Assembly: GCF_034314085.1 (NCBI RefSeq) | Contig: NZ_JAVIWI010000001.1 | Span: 1,488,001-1,552,000, forward strand | Source: Undibacterium sp. 5I1 | GTDB taxonomy: Bacteria; Pseudomonadota; Gammaproteobacteria; Burkholderiales; Burkholderiaceae_D | Direction: 5' to 3' | DNA: 64,000 nt | Part shown: one piece after another, positions 55,206 through 62,999 of the stretch | How positions within the stretch are numbered: position 1 is the first letter of the stretch | How the letters are laid out: the number at the start of each line of letters is the position of its first letter | Notes under the pieces: generated by a model | The model's database searches: none | Seen by the model: only the letters and a program-made list of their open reading frames with translations | Told to the model about the DNA's origin: nothing | Translations under genes and position numbers: made by a program

Positions 55206-56963
55206 TTAGTTCAAAAATAAACTTACATTGGCAAATTTTTGACTAAGTCTAAAATTCTTCGAATAGGTCTTAGAGGTAAACAAGGCGACGTCGCGGTTTA
55301 ACACGACTACTGCTAAAGATGACGTATTTGCTACATGTTCAAAATCGGAAGAACTCAGCGCAATATTATTTTTATGTAGCTTATTCCCCCAGAACAAATC
55401 ACTGCTACGACTCTCGATTATATAAATTGGTTTTTTTAAATAAAAAGCCAGCGAAGACTGATCTTCAAATATTTGAAATAAAAATATCTTACGCTCTGAG
55501 TACTCACTCTTTAGCACATCTGCAATTGGACGGGCTGATGTCCACTCAGCGGAAACATGCAAAACATTTAAAAAAATAAACAAGCTTGCCATCGGTAACA
55601 AAACATACGCGAGAATACCAACACGTGACCAACGCCATGCCGATATGCCAGATATCGCTGCAACAAACACTAGTGCAAGCAAAGCGTAAAGTAGAAATTG
55701 ATTGGCGCTCAAGCCCATTATTTGGACCGCATCCAGCTTCTCTTGCGGGTGGCGGAATAGAAACCATGCCAAACCGCCGAACAAGATTGCCAGAAGTAAT
55801 CCAGGCAATAAACGCCCCCATCGGCCGCCGTATTGCCTGTTTTCCAGTAGCAGCGCCAGTTGAAAACTCGCTAGTGGCATCACCGTAACAAGGTAATAAT
55901 TTGCCTTTGCACTAGAGATTGAGAAAAACAGCATTGGCATTAACCAGGCCAAACTCAAAAACCACTGTAGTTGCTTTGTTAATGGTCTGCTCGATTGAGA
56001 CTCTGCCGACCCAGCTTGTTCGGCTTGTCCAACTAAGTCAGTTTGCTCTACATTTTTTTTAGCAAAAAATACCCCAAGTACTAAAAAAGACCAAGGAAAA
56101 AGATATAAGACCATTCTCGGCAAGTAATACCACCAGGCTCCAGCGTAATAATCATGTGGCTCGCGCTTGCCTAAAAAACGCAGAACATGCTCATTAATAA
56201 AATAAAACCAGGCGAAAATTGGTTCGGTGAGAACCGCAACTATATGCCACGGAAGAACGATTAATAAAAAAATACCGATCGCTTTCCAATTCCCGCATCT
56301 ACCTAAGCGAATAAAAAAATCTTTGACTGACGTCGATTGACTTAAGATAAAACTACCAATGACGGCACAAAACAAAATGATCGCAATAAATCCTTTTGCC
56401 ATCACCGCCAAAGCAAGAAAAGCGTAGGAAAAACGTGCAGTACGAGCATCATGATCAACGACAAAAAAATAGGCCCACATCAGGGCTGCCGTCAATAAAG
56501 CAGTCAGCAACATATCAAACATCAAAGTACGCGACATTGCCATGACGCCAAGACCAGAGATAAACATGATTGCGGCTAAGCGCACCGATTGAGGTCGTCC
56601 CAATTTACGACCAAACCAGAGCAATAAGCCTACACAAGACAACGCGGATAAAGCGGGCACCAGTCTGGCAGACCATTCAGATTCACCAAAAACGGCAAAA
56701 AACAACGCTGTCAGCCAATATAACAACGGGGGTTTTTCCATGTAGGCGAGGCCATTCAAATGCGGAATAACCCACTGATGCCAATCGCCAGAGCGCAGCA
56801 TTTCTCTGGATATTTCTGAGTACAGCCCTTCGTTATTATCGAGAATAGCGTAGCTACCCAAACCGATACCAACAAAGAAAAATGCGGTCATCCATACCAT
56901 CCAAACAGGAATGGATAATATAAAAGTATCTCTATTAGTTTTCGCTTGCGAGGTGTGCAGCAT
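55206..56963 (-). CDS. GT39/ArnT-like membrane glycosyltransferase
   Basis: A 585-residue polytopic protein with about 11-12 membrane helices in the N-terminal two thirds and a smaller soluble periplasmic C-terminal part. Hallmarks of the PMT/ArnT family: DNNEGLYSEISREMLRSGDWHQWVIPHLNGLAYMEKPPLLYWLTALFFAVFGESEWSARLVPAL, with the acidic catalytic site after the first helix and the EKPPLLYW loop. These enzymes move sugars from polyprenyl phosphate to lipid A or other acceptors in the periplasm; substrate not known. Convergent to nothing and 165 bases from purL on the same strand. Confidence 0.85.
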   Translation of the reverse strand: MLHTSQAKTNRDTFILSIPVWMVWMTAFFFVGIGLGSYAILDNNEGLYSEISREMLRSGDWHQWVIPHLNGLAYMEKPPLLYWLTALFFAVFGESEWSARLVPALSALSCVGLLLWFGRKLGRPQSVRLAAIMFISGLGVMAMSRTLMFDMLLTALLTAALMWAYFFVVDHDARTARFSYAFLALAVMAKGFIAIILFCAVIGSFILSQSTSVKDFFIRLGRCGNWKAIGIFLLIVLPWHIVAVLTEPIFAWFYFINEHVLRFLGKREPHDYYAGAWWYYLPRMVLYLFPWSFLVLGVFFAKKNVEQTDLVGQAEQAGSAESQSSRPLTKQLQWFLSLAWLMPMLFFSISSAKANYYLVTVMPLASFQLALLLENRQYGGRWGRLLPGLLLAILFGGLAWFLFRHPQEKLDAVQIMGLSANQFLLYALLALVFVAAISGISAWRWSRVGILAYVLLPMASLFIFLNVLHVSAEWTSARPIADVLKSEYSERKIFLFQIFEDQSSLAFYLKKPIYIIESRSSDLFWGNKLHKNNIALSSSDFEHVANTSSLAVVVLNRDVALFTSKTYSKNFRLSQKFANVSLFLN

Positions 56964-57174
56964 TAATAAATAATTTAAATATTTTGAATAAAGTAGCTGC
57001 GCATTTTGATATGTTTATTATCGTTTTGACGTCTCATCCGATAGCTGTCATAGAATTTACGTTATTACCTAAGTCCTAAAACTAAGTCGCAATCATGACA
57101 GGAGTCTATGCTATCGTTTTCTGTCATATTTTTCTATCGCATTTTTCTCTTGCTCACATAACCTCTATTTTCGC

Positions 57175-58500
57175 ATGAAGCCCACTAATTCCAAATCGAT
57201 TAGCACACTAAATTCTTATTCTCGCAAAGCACTAGTAGAAGCCAGCTTAGAGGTTGCCACCCAAAGTCGATCCATTTTTACGAAACTATATCCAGCATCG
57301 GCTTTGGCTGCGGCCGTGCAAGCAGACCATATGCGCAGTCTCGGCATGCCTGCGCTCTCCCCAATTGCAGGCTTGCCGGTTTCGATTAAAGATTTATTAG
57401 ATGTGGCAGGAGAACCTACTTTAGCAGGCTCTGTTGTGCTGAGAAACGCAGCACCAGCATTGCAAGATGCACCTGTTGTGCGTCGCCTTAGGTTAGCGGG
57501 TGCTGCGATTATTGGTAAAACCAATATGACGGAATTTGCTTTTTCCGGTGTTGGGCTTAATCCACATTACGGTACTGCATCCAATCCAGCAGATCAAACG
57601 GTGGCGCGAATACCAGGCGGCTCGTCTTCTGGCGCGGCGGTTTCTGTTGCGACTGGCCTGTGTATCGCAGCGATTGGTTCGGACACCGGAGGATCGATTC
57701 GTATCCCTGCGGCACTCTGCGGATTGACTGGATTTAAACCAACTGCTAGCAGAGTCTCTAACGCGGGTACGGTGCCATTGTCCTTTAGCTTAGACACCAT
57801 TTGCGCCATGGCAAATAACGTTGACGACTGCATCGCGATGGATCACATCATTGCAGATCATTCACTAAGCATCGTTGATTTACCGCTGAAAGGCTTACGT
57901 CTGGCGGTACCACAAACATTGGTGTTAGATGGATTGGATAGTGCGGTCGCCCGCGCATTTAGCACTACTTTGTCGTGCTTATCAAAAGCGGGGGCAAACA
58001 TCATTGAAGTAGAAATGAGACCGCTGGCCGATTACCGGAAGATGGGGTCGTTCTCTGCTTCAGAGGCATATGCCTGGCATCGCACACTTTTGGCTACCAG
58101 GTCATATGAATACGATCATCGGGTGGCGCAACGAATCCAGTCTGGCGCAAGTTTGTCTGCGGCAGACTATATTGATTTACATAAAGCGCGTAATCAATGG
58201 ATACAAATCATGGAAACTTTATTTGCGCCCTTTGATGCGATCATCATGCCAACAGTGCCTATCGTAGCGCCAGCCATCGCGGACTTGGAAGCATCCGACG
58301 ACGTGTTTTTTGATATCAACGGACAACTTCTAAGAAATACCGCAACAATTAATGTTTTAAATGGCTGTGCAATATCGATTCCCTGCCATACACCTGATAG
58401 TTTGCCTGCTGGTTTAAGTATTGCCGGTGTGGCAAATTCGGATGCAAAAATTTTAGCTATTGCTCGCGCAGTTGAGGCCGAGCTGGCTCGTATTCGATAG
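57175..58500 (+). CDS. Amidase signature family hydrolase
   Basis: 441 residues. The Ser-cisSer-Lys triad is visible: Lys72 in VSIKDLLDVAGEPTLAGS, the cis-Ser in PGGSSSGAAVSVA (150-152) and nucleophile Ser174 in GSDTGGSIRIPAALCGLTGFKPT. It is shorter than GatA, lacks gatB/gatC neighbours and resembles AtzF/aryl-amidase-type enzymes, so it is probably a catabolic amide or allophanate-like hydrolase. The exact substrate is unknown. It starts without a strong ribosome-binding site after 211 bases divergent from the GT39 gene. Confidence 0.88.
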   Translation: MKPTNSKSISTLNSYSRKALVEASLEVATQSRSIFTKLYPASALAAAVQADHMRSLGMPALSPIAGLPVSIKDLLDVAGEPTLAGSVVLRNAAPALQDAPVVRRLRLAGAAIIGKTNMTEFAFSGVGLNPHYGTASNPADQTVARIPGGSSSGAAVSVATGLCIAAIGSDTGGSIRIPAALCGLTGFKPTASRVSNAGTVPLSFSLDTICAMANNVDDCIAMDHIIADHSLSIVDLPLKGLRLAVPQTLVLDGLDSAVARAFSTTLSCLSKAGANIIEVEMRPLADYRKMGSFSASEAYAWHRTLLATRSYEYDHRVAQRIQSGASLSAADYIDLHKARNQWIQIMETLFAPFDAIIMPTVPIVAPAIADLEASDDVFFDINGQLLRNTATINVLNGCAISIPCHTPDSLPAGLSIAGVANSDAKILAIARAVEAELARIR

Positions 58501-58518
58501 CTTTTAATTTCAAACGAT

Positions 58519-58607
58519 CATATATCCTCACGTAGTGTATATATTAGCTCCCCATAGAATCATTGGAGGATAGTAGATATTATAAAAAAATATTGGGGAG
58601 TATATTT
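58519..58607 (-). repeat. Interspersed intergenic element, copy 7
   Basis: On the minus strand: AATATACTCCCCAATATTTTT (ATACT at 58603), central CTCCAA (58568) / TGGGGAG (58554), right end GGATATATG (58527). Offsets 35, 49 and 76. The central arms have changed from GTCC/GGAC to CTCC/GGAG, keeping four pairs. It lies in the convergent gap between the amidase and flgL. Confidence 0.75.
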
Positions 58608-58622
58608 CAAATGAGATTCATA

Positions 58623-58665
58623 AAAAATTGGGATTGGCCGTTTGAAGTGGAGAATCCCAATTTTT
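58623..58665. terminator. Bidirectional terminator between amidase and flgL
   Basis: AAAAATTGGGATT and AATCCCAATTTTT are complementary over 13 bases around a 17-base loop, with A/T-runs at the outside ends. It serves the amidase (+) and possibly flgL (-). Confidence 0.75.
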
Positions 58666-58734
58666 CATACGCAATTTTGCATCACTTATTTCCGTACATT
58701 CTGGCGACGGTTTCAGGCTGCTTATTCAGTTCGC

Positions 58735-59949
58735 TTAATTAATATACTGAAATAAAGATAACGACGATGTTTTTACAAACGATTGTTGAGCCGCTTGCAA
58801 AGTCACTTGTTGCTGGTTCAGCTCAGTAATTGCCTTGGCATAATCCAGAGACTGAATATCAGACAGAGATTGTTTGTATACCAGACCAATGCTATCGCCA
58901 GCGCTATTGAGGCCATCGATTTCTTTCAGGCTGGTACCGATAGCAGCTCTTGATGTTAACACGTTGGATAAGGACTTATCAACATTGTTATTCGCTTGCG
59001 ATAAAGCGGCAGTCAAATCTGCCCTAGCGCCAGCGGTTGCTGTTGGCGTATTTAGCGCTTTGATAATGTCGGTCAACGTCTTAAAAATATCTTGATTGCC
59101 CGATTGGATGGTAAATTTATCCCCCGGCGCTGGTGCACCTGGCGTATTAGTCAACGTCGTGCTGATGCCATCAAAAGTTACCGTCTGCGGGCTGGTATAA
59201 GCAGTACTTGGGACGACAGTGGCCCCAGTAGTTTTATTTAACACACTGAAATTAGTGCCGGTATTATCAAATATAACTTGATAATCGTTACCTGTTAATG
59301 CGTTTTGGGTTGCCGGATCAATTGCCGCAGTGGTCACCAGTTGCCCTGTATTAGCCGAACTTGGGACGATATTAAATTGCCCAGTCGATGTACGAATGTT
59401 ACCGAAAATAGCAGAGCCAATATCGCTGATAGCAAGCTGTCTTGACGTATCGACCTGCAATAAACGTTGTCCTTGATCGCCACTATATGCAGCGCCGTTG
59501 GCGGTCTTGGTATAAGGAGCGTTGGAATTCGAGAAACCTGCAAACAAATAGCCACCCGTGCCATCAGTCGAATTAGCATAGCTAATTAAATCATCCAGAT
59601 TACCTTGTAATTGCGTCGCAATATAACCACGGTCAGTATCTGACAAAGCACCATTACCAGCACTAACCACTAAAGTTTTAACGTTCTGTATAGTGGTCGT
59701 TACGCTTTGCAGTACGCCCTCAGCGGTACTCAGACTATTAGTCGCGTTTTGTCTATTGACGGCATATTGGTCATTAATAGCATCTGACTGCGAAATGACC
59801 AAAGCACGTGCCGAACCGACTGGGTCATCGGAGGGCGTCAAAATTTTTCTACCCGCTGCGATTTGCTGTTGCGTCTTGTTTAAACTGACCTGTAAGTCGC
59901 TAATCCTCGAGCCGCCAGTATCATAAATAGTGCTAGTGCTTATACGCAT
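58735..59949 (-). CDS. flgL: Flagellar hook-associated protein 3 (FlgL)
   Basis: 404 residues. N-terminal flagellin-like helical domain (MRISTSTIYDTGGSRISDLQVSLNKTQQQIAAGRKILTPSDDPVGSARAL) and C-terminal LQAAQQSFVKTSSLSLFQYIN are typical of FlgL. The central variable part (about 195-285) contains DYQVIFDNTGTNFSVLNKTTGATV...VTFDGISTTLTNTPGAPAPGDKFTIQ, which resembles segments of FlgK next door. FlgL joins the hook-associated zone to the filament. It is the last gene of the flgI-J-K-L run, 17 bases after flgK. Confidence 0.93.
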   Translation of the reverse strand: MRISTSTIYDTGGSRISDLQVSLNKTQQQIAAGRKILTPSDDPVGSARALVISQSDAINDQYAVNRQNATNSLSTAEGVLQSVTTTIQNVKTLVVSAGNGALSDTDRGYIATQLQGNLDDLISYANSTDGTGGYLFAGFSNSNAPYTKTANGAAYSGDQGQRLLQVDTSRQLAISDIGSAIFGNIRTSTGQFNIVPSSANTGQLVTTAAIDPATQNALTGNDYQVIFDNTGTNFSVLNKTTGATVVPSTAYTSPQTVTFDGISTTLTNTPGAPAPGDKFTIQSGNQDIFKTLTDIIKALNTPTATAGARADLTAALSQANNNVDKSLSNVLTSRAAIGTSLKEIDGLNSAGDSIGLVYKQSLSDIQSLDYAKAITELNQQQVTLQAAQQSFVKTSSLSLFQYIN

Positions 59950-59966
59950 GATGATGCCTTAAAGAT

Positions 59967-61940
59967 TTAAGGATTAATGTTGAGCAATACGCTGAATAAT
60001 TGACTAGCAATCTGCATCAATTTTCCCGCCGCTTGGTAGGCTTGCTGGTAGCGCAGTAAATTAGTGGCTTCTTCATCAAGATTAACACCCGATTGAGATT
60101 GTTGAATCTGAACACTTTGCGCCAACAACTGCGTTTCTGATGCACTAGTGGCTTCTAATTCATGCGTTTTATTACCTACCAAACTGACGAATTGAGCGTA
60201 TGCCCCTTGGTATGTAGTCGTATTGCCAGCGACATTATTTTTTGTTTGTAGGCCAGCAAGCAAAACAGCATTTCGACTGTCGCCGGTACCAGTCGTATTT
60301 TGTGCAATATTAAATATATCGCCGTTTGCGGGCGAACCTGAGACATTAAAACTTGCACCGCTAAAACTGATCGTCGCACCGCTTGTGTATGGTACTGGCG
60401 TGTTAGCGACATAAGGACCGTACGAGGTGGTTACACCATTGTTAGTCACACTTACATTTGATCCGACGGGAAAACCAGTGAACGCATTAGCAGAAAAAGC
60501 CAGTTTTACAGGTGTGGATAGGCTTGCCGAAGTGTAAGTCGAATTCACGACACCTGCACTGATCGCGCCAGATCCGGTGTTGGTACTTGGTACTGACGTG
60601 GTAACAGGCGATGCAGCAGCGATTTTAGAGGTGTCAGTAATCGCTACGCTCAAGAAAGAGGCGCCGTTAATCGTTGGCTTGATCAAAAATTCATCGCCCG
60701 CTGCGGGTGTGCCGGTACCAGCAAAACTCAGCCCGTCAACCGTGCCTAGCGCTGCGAGGGTAGTCGCTGTAGCAGGTGAAGTTGGAAACGTTGCGCCATC
60801 AGACAGTCTCGTCAGTTTGTAATTGGTACCATCGTATTGCAAGCGGTAATCGCTAGTTGTCAAAGCACTGGCGCTGGCAATCGATGTAGTGACAGTCTCC
60901 GTACCAGTGTTATTACTGCTGGCATTCGTTAAAGGAGTTGCCACATTAAAAAAATTGCCACCCAGTTGCCCATTAAGATCCTGACCGAGTTTATGCTGAT
61001 CATTGAAAGTGGTCGCAAGACTAATTGCTACACGTCCCAAAGAATTTTGCGCCACATCGAGCGTATTACTTCTAAAGTCAAATAAGCCTCCCAGTGTCCC
61101 ACCAGGCAAACTATTCTCACCTAATAAAACAGTTTTTCCATTGGTAACATAGGCAACATCTAAACGCGACGGGTCAGTCAAAGACTGCGCCGCCTGCAAC
61201 TTATTTATGTTAGCGCCGACTACAAGTGGTTGGCCACTGCCTATGAAAACATTGTATTTGGGGCCATCAGATATGACGGATACTTTTGTCAACTTACTGA
61301 GTTCAGTTACTAGTTGATCGCGCTGATCGAGTAAATCATTTGGTATAGCACCACCGTTAGTTGAACTCTCCGCGGTGGCAATAGTATTATTTAATTCAGA
61401 TATTTGTGTCGCATAGCTATTAATTGAACCAACCGTCGATTGAATAGAATCGTTCACGCCGCTACGAATTTGGTCCAATTGATTTTGTAAGCTGTTAAAT
61501 CTGGAGCTAAGTGCCTGAGCCGAGGACAATGTCGATTGTCTCGCGGCAGAACCAGCCGTGCCATTAGGGCTGGCAGCTAAATCTTGTACCGACTTGAAAA
61601 AATCTTGTAGTGCCGGAGAAACGCCGGCAGAAGGATCTGCAATCAAATTATTGATTTGCTGAATTTGGGAATAATAAGTGCCAACCTGATTACTGCTAGA
61701 TTGGGAAGCATTGACTTGCTGTGCTAAAAATTGATCATAAACACGACTAATTTGACTAACCTGCACACCTTGACCAACAAAATTACCGCCTAAATTTTGC
61801 GGTGTGTTCGCTGTTTGAATTACAACCTGCCTGTTATAGCCTGGAGTTGATGCATTAGCAATATTATGACCGGTCGTCGTAATACCCAACTGAGCTGCAG
61901 CTAAGGCACTCTGCCCAACACTAAGAATATTTGAACCCAT
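59967..61940 (-). CDS. flgK: Flagellar hook-associated protein 1 (FlgK)
   Basis: 657 residues. N-terminal rod-type motif SVGQSALAAAQLGITTTGHNIANASTPGYNRQ, conserved helical region with LTKVSVISDGPKYNVFIGSGQPLVVG, DFRSNTLDVAQNSLGRVAISLATTFND, and C-terminal VNLDEEATNLLRYQQAYQAAGKLMQIASQLFSVLL. The central insertion (about 340-560) carries two related modules, DYRLQYDGTNYKLTRLSDG...VDGLSFAGTGTPAAGDEFLIKP and YTSGATISFSGASFNVSGSPANGDIFNI, making the protein longer than the E. coli one (about 547). It caps the hook for filament junction assembly. Confidence 0.94.
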   Translation of the reverse strand: MGSNILSVGQSALAAAQLGITTTGHNIANASTPGYNRQVVIQTANTPQNLGGNFVGQGVQVSQISRVYDQFLAQQVNASQSSSNQVGTYYSQIQQINNLIADPSAGVSPALQDFFKSVQDLAASPNGTAGSAARQSTLSSAQALSSRFNSLQNQLDQIRSGVNDSIQSTVGSINSYATQISELNNTIATAESSTNGGAIPNDLLDQRDQLVTELSKLTKVSVISDGPKYNVFIGSGQPLVVGANINKLQAAQSLTDPSRLDVAYVTNGKTVLLGENSLPGGTLGGLFDFRSNTLDVAQNSLGRVAISLATTFNDQHKLGQDLNGQLGGNFFNVATPLTNASSNNTGTETVTTSIASASALTTSDYRLQYDGTNYKLTRLSDGATFPTSPATATTLAALGTVDGLSFAGTGTPAAGDEFLIKPTINGASFLSVAITDTSKIAAASPVTTSVPSTNTGSGAISAGVVNSTYTSASLSTPVKLAFSANAFTGFPVGSNVSVTNNGVTTSYGPYVANTPVPYTSGATISFSGASFNVSGSPANGDIFNIAQNTTGTGDSRNAVLLAGLQTKNNVAGNTTTYQGAYAQFVSLVGNKTHELEATSASETQLLAQSVQIQQSQSGVNLDEEATNLLRYQQAYQAAGKLMQIASQLFSVLLNINP

Positions 61941-62072
61941 GGATGTTCCTGCCTGACGCTTTTATTGCTTCTGTTGTTACTCTATTGAGAGGTATCAATA
62001 TTGTTTTCGGAGAAATCCTACAAAACTTTAATAAGTAAATCTACCGAAGAATGGTTGAAATCAAATGCCTGG

Positions 62073-62990
62073 CTAAGTTGACAAGGTTTGATTGATGATT
62101 TTTGACAACTTATTAGCATACTGAGGATCGGTTGCATAACCCGCTTTTTGCAAACCTTGCGCAAAACTAGAAGCATCTTTTGAGTTTGCAATTACACCTT
62201 CATAACGAGGATTATTTGTCAGTAATTTGGCGTAATCTTTGAAAGCGTCGCCATAAGAATCATAGGACTTAAATTTTTCTACTTTCTTGTACGCAACTCC
62301 GTTCACATACTCAGTCGTAACCGCATCAACCGTCTTGCCCTTCCATTTGCTATTAGCTTTCATGCCAAAAATATTGTGACTTGGCGTTCCATCAACTGAT
62401 TTGATTTCTTTTTTGCCCCAACCACTCTCTAACGCCGCCTGCCCCAACATAAATTTGGCAGGTATACCCGTTTCTATACTGGCTTGTTCTGCATGCGCAG
62501 ATAATTTTTGCTGGAACTCCTTCACATTGCCAGTTCCACTAATGGGAGAATCATCGGCAATACTCATTTTCTGCCCCAGCTTCATGTTGCTCAGGTAAGA
62601 GTCAATTCCACGCGCATTGATACTAGTAAGATTATTATTTAAACCACTATTTTGAGATAAACCGTCACCTTGCAATGCCTGACTCAATTGCGTATTCGAA
62701 AGCTGTTTAACCAAAGCGTCTGCCAATCCTATGCCGCGTTTTGCCATATTTTGTGACAACTGCTGATCGAGCATGGACGTGTACATCTTACTTTGCTCAT
62801 TATCAAAAGGACCATCCTGACCACCTGCCTGTCGCATCGACTTCAACATCATCGTCATGTATAAGGCCTCGAACTGCTTGGCAGCCGCCTTCAACGCATC
62901 TGGAGAATTGTTCTTGGCAGATTGCTTGAGATCATCCAAACCTTTGGTATCAAAAGCAAGTTTATCCGAAATGTCTGCACGTCCTATCAT
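62073..62990 (-). CDS. flgJ: Flagellar rod assembly protein / muramidase FlgJ
   Basis: 305 residues. N-terminal rod-binding domain (KSAKNNSPDALKAAAKQFEALYMTMMLKSMRQA, DNEQSKMYTSMLDQQLSQNMAKRGIGLADALVKQL), a linker, and a C-terminal glucosaminidase domain (about 155-305) with the catalytic Glu in AALESGWGKKEI and the Tyr/Asn block SHNIFGMKANSKWKG. FlgJ caps the growing rod and digests peptidoglycan. It starts nine bases after the flgI stop. Confidence 0.95.
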   Translation of the reverse strand: MIGRADISDKLAFDTKGLDDLKQSAKNNSPDALKAAAKQFEALYMTMMLKSMRQAGGQDGPFDNEQSKMYTSMLDQQLSQNMAKRGIGLADALVKQLSNTQLSQALQGDGLSQNSGLNNNLTSINARGIDSYLSNMKLGQKMSIADDSPISGTGNVKEFQQKLSAHAEQASIETGIPAKFMLGQAALESGWGKKEIKSVDGTPSHNIFGMKANSKWKGKTVDAVTTEYVNGVAYKKVEKFKSYDSYGDAFKDYAKLLTNNPRYEGVIANSKDASSFAQGLQKAGYATDPQYANKLSKIINQTLST

Positions 62991-62999
62991 GGCAACACC

